Positions 1 to 5,434 of a DNA stretch of 7,022 nucleotides are shown in pieces. The position numbers and the translations under genes are program-made. The stretch lies in contig JAIBHM010000123.1 in the NCBI GenBank assembly GCA_020028535.1, positions 1-7,022 of the forward strand, read 5' to 3'. The first letter of the stretch is position 1; each line of letters starts with the position of its first letter. Below the pieces are notes generated by a model. That model searched no databases. It saw nothing but the letters and a program-made list of their open reading frames with translations, and was not told the DNA's origin. The DNA is from Armatimonadota bacterium. GTDB taxonomy: Bacteria > Sysuimicrobiota > Sysuimicrobiia > Sysuimicrobiales > Kaftiobacteriaceae.

Positions 1-99
1 AAAATGCATTCTGACCTTCTCGGTGTTTCTCGCATTGAGTTCGTGGATAATGTAGAAGAGAAGGTCCTGGACATCGAACGTGAGCTGGTGGCTGCCCAA
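1..99 (-). CDS. Partial unidentified reading frame, cut by the left window edge
   Basis: On the minus strand a frame is open from a TTG at 99-97 to the window edge (33 codons), with an in-frame TAA just upstream (118-116). The peptide reads as a hydrophobic/amphipathic helix (FDVQDLLFYIIHELNAR) followed by a basic stretch, which looks protein-like and faintly resembles the start of Panacea/DUF4065-type proteins; that resemblance is an impression only. It lies 28 bases downstream of the integrase on the same strand, so it could be cargo of the same element. A purine-rich GGGGGGAGGAG directly abuts the TTG, which is too close for a normal ribosome site, so the start is uncertain. The plus strand is also open here (from the edge, or ATG at 4, to TGA at 121-123), so the coding strand is not proven. 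Third-position GC slightly favours the minus strand. Confidence 0.3.
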   Translation of the reverse strand, partial: MGSHQLTFDVQDLLFYIIHELNARNTEKVRMHF

Positions 100-127
100 C
101 TCCTCCCCCCAAGGTTAGACTGAACCA

Positions 128-1024
128 CTAGACTCTTCCGAAAAGCCGCGCACCTAGCTGTGCGGCCGCCCGCCGCTGCATGCCAGGAACACTGTGGCTA
201 TAGATGTCGAGCGTCATGCTTACCGTGGAGTGTCCTAGACGCTCCTGCACGACCTTGGGATGTTCGCCCTGCTGGAATAGCAGCGTAGCATGAGAGTGTC
301 GCAGATCGTGAAAGCGAATCTTCGGCAGTGGTTTGGGCAGAGAGTCCTCTGGTACACCATCCTTGCGGAGTTCTTTCCTCAACCCCTCTAACCCAAGGAC
401 TCGCCGGAAGTCTCTCCGCACGATGTTGTGTGCGTGGAGGGGCTTCCCGTCTGACTGGCAGAAGACAAGCCCATGATCCTGATACGTTGGCCCGAATGTT
501 CTTCTGAGTGCCTTCTGCTCGTCGCGTAGGAATTGAAGCTCCTCCACTAACACCGTAGGCAAGTCAACGGTGCGCCGGGCTTTCTCAGTCTTCGGTGCCT
601 TGAAGAGTTGCTTTCCGCCCAGGCGATAGAACGTCTGCTGCACCGACGCCACCCCAAGTGTTAGGTCCAAGTCGCGCCATCTAAGTCCGAGGAGTTCACC
701 TTGTCGCATTCCCGTCAGGATCGCCGCGAGGTAGAGTCGGTGATGCGGAGAGGATCGCTTCGCTTCAGCAAGGAAGAGGCGCACCTGCTCCTCGTCCAAC
801 ACCTGCATTTCCTTGCGCTGCTTCTTTGGGCGCGTCACGTTGTCCACCCAATTCCGCACCAAGAGTCCATCACCAACGGCCTGCTGGACAGCTTCACGAA
901 GGGCCATCAGGTGATAACGAACCGTGGTCGCAGACTTGCCGGCTGCCAGTTTGTCGGTAATGTGCTGGCGGATCACTTCGGGTCCGAGGTCTGGAGAGGT
1001 GAGAAGACAAACCTGAGATAACAC
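128..1024 (-). CDS. Tyrosine recombinase (phage-type integrase), probably 5'-truncated
   Basis: Site-specific DNA recombinase of the phage integrase family, which cuts and rejoins att sites through a tyrosine-DNA link. The 298-residue frame holds the end of the core-binding domain (about residues 1-65, including KSATTVRYHLMALREAVQQA) and a full catalytic domain (about 75-285). All expected active-site residues are visible: Arg107 in TGMRQGELLGLRW, a lysine near 145 in APKTEKARRTV, His239 and Arg242 in HDLRH, His265 in LGHSTVSMT, and Tyr275 in DIYSH. Family members are usually about 370-400 residues, with an arm-binding domain and about 70 more core-binding residues that are absent here. The only start is a GTG at 1024-1022 with no ribosome site, and a TAA lies five codons upstream in frame. 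None of the three upstream frames reads as integrase. I infer a truncated, perhaps inactive, remnant. Its GC is lower than in the genes to its right, consistent with horizontal transfer. Confidence 0.85.
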   Translation of the reverse strand: MLSQVCLLTSPDLGPEVIRQHITDKLAAGKSATTVRYHLMALREAVQQAVGDGLLVRNWVDNVTRPKKQRKEMQVLDEEQVRLFLAEAKRSSPHHRLYLAAILTGMRQGELLGLRWRDLDLTLGVASVQQTFYRLGGKQLFKAPKTEKARRTVDLPTVLVEELQFLRDEQKALRRTFGPTYQDHGLVFCQSDGKPLHAHNIVRRDFRRVLGLEGLRKELRKDGVPEDSLPKPLPKIRFHDLRHSHATLLFQQGEHPKVVQERLGHSTVSMTLDIYSHSVPGMQRRAAAQLGARLFGRV

Positions 1025-1065
1025 GAATTGACATGATTACGTTCGGGTTTTGTATGGTACGTCTG

Positions 1066-1104
1066 GCAGGTCCTGAGTAGCCCGAAAGGCCGCTCGGGGC
1101 CTGC
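1066..1104 (+). other. Strong RNA-type hairpin, possible small structured RNA
   Basis: Bases 1066-1082 pair with 1088-1104 around a CGAAA loop (1083-1087). Of 17 positions, 13 are Watson-Crick, three are G-T (1071/1099, 1074/1096, 1078/1092) and one is a mismatch (1079/1091). The three G-T pairs are G-U wobbles only if the plus strand is transcribed. On the minus strand they become A-C mismatches, so the fold favours a plus-strand RNA. The top can also close as a C-G pair on a GAAA tetraloop. No run of T follows on either strand, so it is not a textbook intrinsic terminator. It could belong to an RNA, an attachment site or a repeat family; I do not recognise a known class. Confidence 0.45.
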
Positions 1105-1112
1105 GCACTTTC

Positions 1113-1183
1113 ACCGTCTGGTAGTTCTCCCCTTATTCTTTTCCGGCAGAAAAATCTGAGAACGGAGGCGTGCTATGGACGGT
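1113..1183. repeat. Imperfect inverted repeat of about 71 bases
   Basis: Three nested arm pairs are visible: ACCGTC (1113-1118) with GACGGT (1178-1183), GTTCTC (1124-1129) with GAGAAC (1158-1163), and an inner A/T-rich pair 1135-1141 with 1150-1155 that has one bulged C. The tip is 1142-1149. Interior loops are asymmetric (5 against 14 bases outside the second arm). It lies between the zinc-ribbon stop and the integrase and may be part of a recombination site or a transcript end. Each arm is short enough that chance is possible, though nesting of three makes it less likely. Confidence 0.35.
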
Positions 1184-1212
1184 AGAGACTCAGGTCGCGC
1201 GAACGGATCGCC

Positions 1213-1797
1213 TCAAGCCCGGGCGCGGGCGTTGATGGCCCGCACGAGCTGGTCCTTGTTCATGGCCGACCGGCCGGGGATCCCCAAGCGTTTCGCCATT
1301 TCGTAGAGTTCGGCCCTGGTCATCGCGCTGAGATTCCCAGAAGACGTGGGCGCCCGAGTTTGGGTTGGAGTTGGGGCTGGGGTCGGGGTCGTTCGGGCAT
1401 CCCCGTCACGGGCACCGTTGCTGGCCGCGAAGCGATTCCACCGGCCCCGAGGCCCCAGGGCCCATGCCAGCACCGCCGCAAGCGCGACGGCGACGGCAAT
1501 CAGGATCCGCATGCGCATCCCTCCGGGGGCACTTTCCCCCAGGGGAGTTCTGGACCCTCCTGGAGAGAGACTCAGCCTGCGACTCGGACCGGCAGCGGGA
1601 CCGAGGGAGTGTCCGCAGTGCCGGCAGCTGGCGGCTTCCTCCTGGAGTGGCGCGCCGCACGTCCCACAGAACACGCTGTCGTGACGGTTCTTCACCCCGC
1701 AGGTGCGGCACATCTTCGCGCGCATAAGCTTCTGGCCGCAACTGCCGCAGAACAGATCCTCGTCACGGTTCATCCGGCCACAGGAACGACAGAGCAT
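1213..1797 (-). CDS. Zinc-ribbon single-pass membrane protein with Rho-N/SAP-like C-terminus
   Basis: A 194-residue protein of unknown role. The ATG at 1797-1795 is chosen over an upstream start at 1869 because a GGAGG sits 7 bases before it and the first zinc ribbon begins at residue 3. Domains in order: ribbon one with Cys3, 6, 17 and 20; ribbon two with Cys30, 33, 44 and 47; a half ribbon with Cys58 and 61; a Ser/Gly/Pro-rich stretch; one membrane helix at about 97-115 (RILIAVAVALAAVLAWALG); a Thr/Pro linker at about 136-152; and a helical domain at about 157-191 (MTRAELYEMAKRLGIPGRSAMNKDQLVRA in two parts) resembling the Rho N-terminal/SAP fold. Ribbons before a single helix usually face the cytoplasm, which would put the Rho-N-like domain outside, a strange place for a nucleic-acid-type fold. 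Divergent from the small membrane protein at 1892. Confidence 0.8.
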   Translation of the reverse strand: MLCRSCGRMNRDEDLFCGSCGQKLMRAKMCRTCGVKNRHDSVFCGTCGAPLQEEAASCRHCGHSLGPAAGPSRRLSLSPGGSRTPLGESAPGGMRMRILIAVAVALAAVLAWALGPRGRWNRFAASNGARDGDARTTPTPAPTPTQTRAPTSSGNLSAMTRAELYEMAKRLGIPGRSAMNKDQLVRAINARARA

Positions 1798-1804
1798 GGG
1801 GGGG

Positions 1805-1809
1805 CCTCC
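1805..1809 (-). promoter_or_regulatory. Ribosome binding site deciding the zinc-ribbon start
   Basis: GGAGG on the minus strand, seven bases (all C) before the ATG at 1797. It supports that ATG over the longer reading from 1869, whose first 24 residues do not look like a domain. Confidence 0.7.
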
Positions 1810-1878
1810 ACGAAATGTCCTTGCGAAAAGTGTGCCCCTCCAGGAGTAGGCGCAGACCTTCGGGGGCATCTACCCGGT

Positions 1879-1883
1879 GGAGG
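1879..1883 (+). promoter_or_regulatory. Ribosome binding site deciding the start of the small membrane protein
   Basis: GGAGG with an 8-base spacer to the ATG at 1892. It overlaps the alternative GTG start at 1877, which therefore is unlikely to be used. The 94 bases between the two divergent starts (1798-1891) must hold both promoters; I see no convincing -35/-10 pair. Confidence 0.65.
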
Positions 1884-1891
1884 TGCTCGGC

Positions 1892-2071
1892 ATGGAGGTT
1901 CGGGAACTGGAAGCGATCTACGCCCGCTACGTCCGCGTCCAGCGCTGGCTCCGCGTGACGATCATCGGCTGGCTGGCGAGTGTCGCCGTGCTGGTCTTCG
2001 GCTGGGCCGTCAGCATGGCGCTGCTTCAGTCGGGCCTGCAGCTGTTCAACTCCGTCTTCGCGCTACCTTAA
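1892..2071 (+). CDS. Small membrane protein of unknown function
   Basis: A 59-residue protein that I do not recognise. The first 21 residues are charged and amphipathic (MEVRELEAIYARYVRVQRWL). They are followed by a hydrophobic stretch at about residues 22-45 (VTIIGWLASVAVLVFGWAVS and on) and a moderately hydrophobic tail ending FNSVFALP. The pattern fits one membrane helix with the N-terminus in the cytoplasm. The ATG is preceded by a good GGAGG at 8 bases, which argues for a real gene. It is transcribed away from the zinc-ribbon membrane protein and may share its regulation. It converges on the copper gene with only 14 bases between stops, leaving no space for a terminator between them. Confidence 0.6.
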   Translation: MEVRELEAIYARYVRVQRWLRVTIIGWLASVAVLVFGWAVSMALLQSGLQLFNSVFALP

Positions 2072-2085
2072 CACAGCCTCCGCCA

Positions 2086-4479
2086 TCACGGCGGGACAAT
2101 CTGCATCCGCGCGCCGAGATCGTACGCCCGCGAAGTCATGTAGTGCTCCGGCGCAACCATCGCGAGCGTGTGAATACGGAGGGTGCGCAGCCCCACGCGC
2201 GCAGCAAATGAGGCCCCCGCCCTCTCAAGGTCCCACAGCAGCACACGGCAGGGCTCACTATCACAGATGTCCTCACGGCCGAACCGCACCCGTTCCGCTC
2301 CGTTCATGTAGCTGACCAGCGGTCCTTCGAGAACGAGCGGCTGCGGGAGTTGATCCCGCACCCATTCGCCTCCGCGTTCCCTCGCGTACCGCACGGCCCC
2401 GACGATGATGACCTCCGATCCACCCGATGTCCGATAGCGTAGCCGATCAGGCCGCGCCGCCTCAAACCGGGTAAGGACCACATTCCCGCGGCCGTCGGCA
2501 ATCTGCTCGACCTCGCGCCACGACCGATACCCCCGCATCTCGCGCCGCACGCGCTCGAGGAGCGCTTCTGCCTCCGGGTGAGGGACGCGCGAAACCTGAC
2601 CGGTGATGAGCGGAAATCGGGTCTCCATCGTGCGTTCTCCTCGCCGGATCTGTACTGTCACTTCCCACCAGCCTGGGGCTAGGAAGTCTCCCGAGGCGAT
2701 GTATGCGCCCGTGCTCGGGCCGAGTCCGAAGGCCCGGTCTTCGATGTGGTCCATTGCGCGCAATACCACCTGCACTACCGCATCCGTAAGGGGCCGGCCG
2801 TCCTCGACGCGCGTCACCGTCGCCTCGATATCATTCCAGCCCGGCTCGCCGGGCGAAATCGACAGCCGCACGCGCAGGTCGTCCGCGATCCCCGCCAGCA
2901 CCACGGCGCGCGCTTCGCGCGATGATTGGGTGACCGCCGCCGGCGGGGTGATGGTCAGCACCGCAACCGCGAACAGAATGGCCGCGGCGAAAGCGACCTC
3001 CGCGCCCACGCTGAGCCGGAATCGGGTCAGCGCCGGTCCATTTTGACCCGACGCGATGCGGGGACGGAACACGAATCGGTTGAGCGCACCCAGAGCAATT
3101 AAGACGAGGACAAGCGCGAGTTTGGTCAGCAGGACCCGGCCGTAGAACGACTCGACGAGCGCGCGCAGCGCGCCGACGTTCCGCCATGCGGCCGCCGTCC
3201 CCGTCACGATCATGATGAGCAGGGCGACTCCTGCGACCTGCGAGACGCGGGGAACGAGCGGCCGTGCGAGCGCCATTCTCTCGGTGTCGGGCACACTGCG
3301 GAACGTTACCAAGAGCGCCGGCAACCCGCCCACCCACACGGCTGCGGCCGCAAGATGCAGCCAGTCAATGATCGACGCGAAGATCCCGCCCGATGCGGCA
3401 TGCGAGCCCAGGGTGAATCCCCACAGCAGCATCCCTGCGGCGGCGGGCTGGATCCATCGCCATTCAGGAATGCGCACGTCGCGGGTCCCGGGCAGAATGA
3501 TCGCCGCCATGACACTGGCCAATCCGTACACCGAGGCCACGAGCACGATCACCGTGACGTGGCTACCCTGTACAGCTGCGGGTCCCCCGAGAAATATGAT
3601 CACTGCGGTGAGAACCACAAACCAGACCAGCCCTGCGGCCCGGAGGATGCGCCACGCCGCAGTATCCGGCATGAGCAACAACGCCGTCATGAAGCCGCGC
3701 ACAAGCAGGCTCCACCCACCGCGCGTCTCCACGATCAGCGGCACAAGGACTGCTCTCCGCAGGATTGTGCCGGGATCCCCGCCCAGCAGCGCCCCCGCGT
3801 GGGCGAGGAATTCCCACCCGAGCGCAGCGAGAAAGACCACACTCGAGACGACGCGCAGCATCCGGAGCCGGGGCAGGACCTCTCGGACGACCAGGGCGTG
3901 CCCGGGCGACAGCCGGCGCAGCACCGGGTCCAGGATCGCGGCCTGATAGGCCACCGCGCCCGCTAACAACAATCCGGAGAGGAGCGCGGCCCAGCGAGCG
4001 GCAACAAGTAAGGGCGCAGGGCGTTCTCCCGTTCGGGCCGCCTGTTCAGGCTGCCGTCCCGTCCCCACCGCGAAAACAAATGCGCCTGAGGTAATGTGAC
4101 CGTCGACGGCAGAGAGCACGCGCCAGCGGACGGTGTAGATCCCTGGAGGCAGCGGACCCACGGTGACACGCATCCGTGTTCCTCCCGCGCTCACCTGCGC
4201 GGGCCCGCCGGCACGGTTCCCATCACTGCTCAGGATCTCAACCCTGCTGAACGTCTCGTCGATCGGTTCGTTGAAGGCGAGGACGACTTCCGGGGGTGAC
4301 GACGGGAACACGGCGTTTGCGCGAGGAGAGGAACCCTGGAGGATGCCGTGGGCCATCGCGGTGGCTGCGGCGCTGGCGACCACCACCACTGCGAGGCACA
4401 CAACCTGACGCGCGCGAATCGGAAACGACAGGGACTGCACCCTCCCTCTGGCGAATTCGACGCCAATGCCAACCTTCAT
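2086..4479 (-). CDS. CopC-CopD copper protein with YtkA-like and LolA-like C-terminal domains
   Basis: A 797-residue membrane protein for copper binding and probably uptake or transfer. A signal segment (about 24-43, ending ATAMA) precedes His44, the expected mature N-terminus. In CopC proteins that His, plus an Asp-x-His pair, binds Cu(II). Both are present: His44, and Asp126 and His128 in SAVDGHITSG. The CopC domain spans about 44-137. A CopD-type membrane core follows (about 157-515, roughly eight to nine helices), with the typical DWLHLAAAAVWVGGLPALL at 372-390 and a TGTAAAW...LTKLALVLVLIALGALN region. Residues about 525-625 look like a YtkA/FixH-type beta domain. Residues about 632-797 resemble a LolA-like fold (PDRLRYRTSGGSEVIIVG) and carry Cys739 and Cys744. 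Bacillus YcnJ is a relative with CopC and CopD parts. The start overlaps the divergent VWA gene; no good ribosome site is seen. A GTG at 4440 is an alternative, but GGAGG abuts it with no spacer. Confidence 0.9.
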   Translation of the reverse strand: MKVGIGVEFARGRVQSLSFPIRARQVVCLAVVVVASAAATAMAHGILQGSSPRANAVFPSSPPEVVLAFNEPIDETFSRVEILSSDGNRAGGPAQVSAGGTRMRVTVGPLPPGIYTVRWRVLSAVDGHITSGAFVFAVGTGRQPEQAARTGERPAPLLVAARWAALLSGLLLAGAVAYQAAILDPVLRRLSPGHALVVREVLPRLRMLRVVSSVVFLAALGWEFLAHAGALLGGDPGTILRRAVLVPLIVETRGGWSLLVRGFMTALLLMPDTAAWRILRAAGLVWFVVLTAVIIFLGGPAAVQGSHVTVIVLVASVYGLASVMAAIILPGTRDVRIPEWRWIQPAAAGMLLWGFTLGSHAASGGIFASIIDWLHLAAAAVWVGGLPALLVTFRSVPDTERMALARPLVPRVSQVAGVALLIMIVTGTAAAWRNVGALRALVESFYGRVLLTKLALVLVLIALGALNRFVFRPRIASGQNGPALTRFRLSVGAEVAFAAAILFAVAVLTITPPAAVTQSSREARAVVLAGIADDLRVRLSISPGEPGWNDIEATVTRVEDGRPLTDAVVQVVLRAMDHIEDRAFGLGPSTGAYIASGDFLAPGWWEVTVQIRRGERTMETRFPLITGQVSRVPHPEAEALLERVRREMRGYRSWREVEQIADGRGNVVLTRFEAARPDRLRYRTSGGSEVIIVGAVRYARERGGEWVRDQLPQPLVLEGPLVSYMNGAERVRFGREDICDSEPCRVLLWDLERAGASFAARVGLRTLRIHTLAMVAPEHYMTSRAYDLGARMQIVPP
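4466..4479. other. Head-to-head overlap of two start codons
   Basis: The plus-strand ATG of the VWA gene (4466-4468) and the minus-strand ATG of the copper gene (4479-4477) bracket 14 bases shared by both coding regions. Each gene's promoter would have to lie inside the other gene. Neither ATG has a clear Shine-Dalgarno sequence, which would fit leaderless or very short leaders, or one wrongly assigned start. Confidence 0.6.
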
Positions 4480-5434
4480 CTGGCCGGCATTCTTCTGGGT
4501 CTTGCTGCTCTTGCCAATGATGGTCGTGTTCTACGTGCGGCTGCTGCGGCGGGCGGCGCGATATCCGGTGACGTACTCGACCGCCTCCGTCCTGGCCGGC
4601 GCTCTCACCCGTACGGCGTGGCGGCGCCATTTAGCCGCGGCGATATTCTTGCTGGGGCTCGCAGCGGTGATGCTGGCGATGATGCGTCCGGTCGTGGCCC
4701 TCCCGATTCCCGCCGACAGATCCGCCATCATGCTCGTGCTGGATATCAGCGGCAGCATGCGCTCCCAGGACATCGAGCCCAGCCGCCTCGATGCCGCCAA
4801 GTCCGCGGCGAAGACGTTTCTGGATGCGGTGCCCGACCGGATTCGCATCGGCCTGGTCGCGTTCGCCGGGTTCGCATCGTTGCTCAGTCCCCCCACCACG
4901 GATCACGCACGCGTTGCCGAGCTGATCACCGGCCTCGGTACGGCGCGGCGGACGGCGATTGGTGAAGGACTGCTTGAAGGCGTAGCGGGATTACCGGGAC
5001 GCGGGCGGTCGACGATCGAGGGAGTCCTGCCCCCGCTGACTGAACCGCTGCCTGCCGGTATAGTCGTGCTGCTGTCCGACGGCCGGAACAACGCCGGGAT
5101 CGATCCTCTCGAGGCGGCTGAGATCGCCCGGCGCCAGCAGGTGAAGGTCTATACCGTGGGCCTGGGCGATCCGATGACGCGCGACTTTGGCTGGACGATC
5201 GGCGGGCCGATGGATGAGGAAACGCTGCAGGCGATTGCGTCCGCCACCGGCGGCACGTATCACCACGCGAGGTCTGCGAAAGCCCTGCACGGCATCTATC
5301 GCGATCTCGCCCGCCAGATCGGGTGGGAGCGCCGTCCGACGGAAGTCTCTGCTGTCGCCGCGGCCGGAGCCGCTCTGCTCATGATCGCGGCGGCCATCCT
5401 CTCACTCGCGATCAGCCAGCCCCTCCGCGCCTAG
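4466..5434 (+). CDS. BatA-like membrane protein with von Willebrand factor A domain
   Basis: A 322-residue protein with a metal-dependent VWA adhesion fold between membrane helices. The N-terminus (MPTFIWPAFFWVLLLLPMM) matches the aerotolerance BatA/PF07584 style: a first helix at 5-24, a basic RRAARYPVTYS stretch, and a second helix at about 56-76. This supports the start at 4466. The VWA domain runs from about 88 to 285. Its metal site (MIDAS) is complete: Asp93, Ser95 and Ser97 in DISGSM, Thr163 in RRTAIGEGL, and Asp205 in LLSDGRNN. A last helix covers about 294-317. Bat proteins are linked to stress tolerance and usually work with a MoxR AAA+ ATPase, a DUF58 protein and BatB. None of these is in the window, so it is a lone member. 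It is divergent from the copper gene and may act with it at the membrane, but this is inference from position only. Confidence 0.9.
   Translation: MPTFIWPAFFWVLLLLPMMVVFYVRLLRRAARYPVTYSTASVLAGALTRTAWRRHLAAAIFLLGLAAVMLAMMRPVVALPIPADRSAIMLVLDISGSMRSQDIEPSRLDAAKSAAKTFLDAVPDRIRIGLVAFAGFASLLSPPTTDHARVAELITGLGTARRTAIGEGLLEGVAGLPGRGRSTIEGVLPPLTEPLPAGIVVLLSDGRNNAGIDPLEAAEIARRQQVKVYTVGLGDPMTRDFGWTIGGPMDEETLQAIASATGGTYHHARSAKALHGIYRDLARQIGWERRPTEVSAVAAAGAALLMIAAAILSLAISQPLRA

Larger units (their letters stand above)
1025..1212. other. Gene-free gap at the junction of element and chromosome, with two hairpins
   Basis: There are 188 bases between the integrase start and the stop of the zinc-ribbon gene. 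All three minus-strand frames were read and contain stops and no recognisable protein. The stretch holds the 1066-1104 hairpin and the 1113-1183 inverted repeat listed separately. It is where base composition changes from moderate to high GC, so a recombination junction (att-like site) may lie here. No tRNA gene or matching direct repeat was found within the window to prove that. Confidence 0.5.

Noticed and set aside
146..161. Hairpin CGCAC/GTGCG as a terminator for the integrase
   Set aside because: The stem is only five base pairs, lies within the integrase coding end, and has no following T run.
701..1021. 106-codon plus-strand frame
   Set aside because: It is antisense to the integrase, whose active-site motifs are clear, and its own product shows no recognisable domain.
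1066..1104. Intrinsic terminator or integron attC site
   Set aside because: There is no T tract on either side for a terminator, and the R-box core (GTTRRRY with its partner) of attC is not present; the recombinase is of phage type, not IntI.
1346..1400. Short tandem repeat of G-rich units
   Set aside because: It is the Thr/Pro linker of the zinc-ribbon protein written in high-GC codons, not an independent repeat.
1798..1869. N-terminal extension of the zinc-ribbon protein to a start at 1869
   Set aside because: The 24 extra residues do not resemble a domain, and GGAGG at 1805-1809 supports the ATG at 1797.
1360..2211. 283-codon plus-strand frame running across the zinc-ribbon gene, the small gene and the end of the copper gene
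   Set aside because: It is a shadow of high GC: it crosses three better supported genes in other frames and its product is low-complexity and rich in Arg, Pro and Gly.
3212..3946. 244-codon plus-strand frame inside the copper gene
   Set aside because: It is antisense to the CopD membrane core and its composition (Ser/Thr/Arg-rich, no domain) is that of a reverse shadow.
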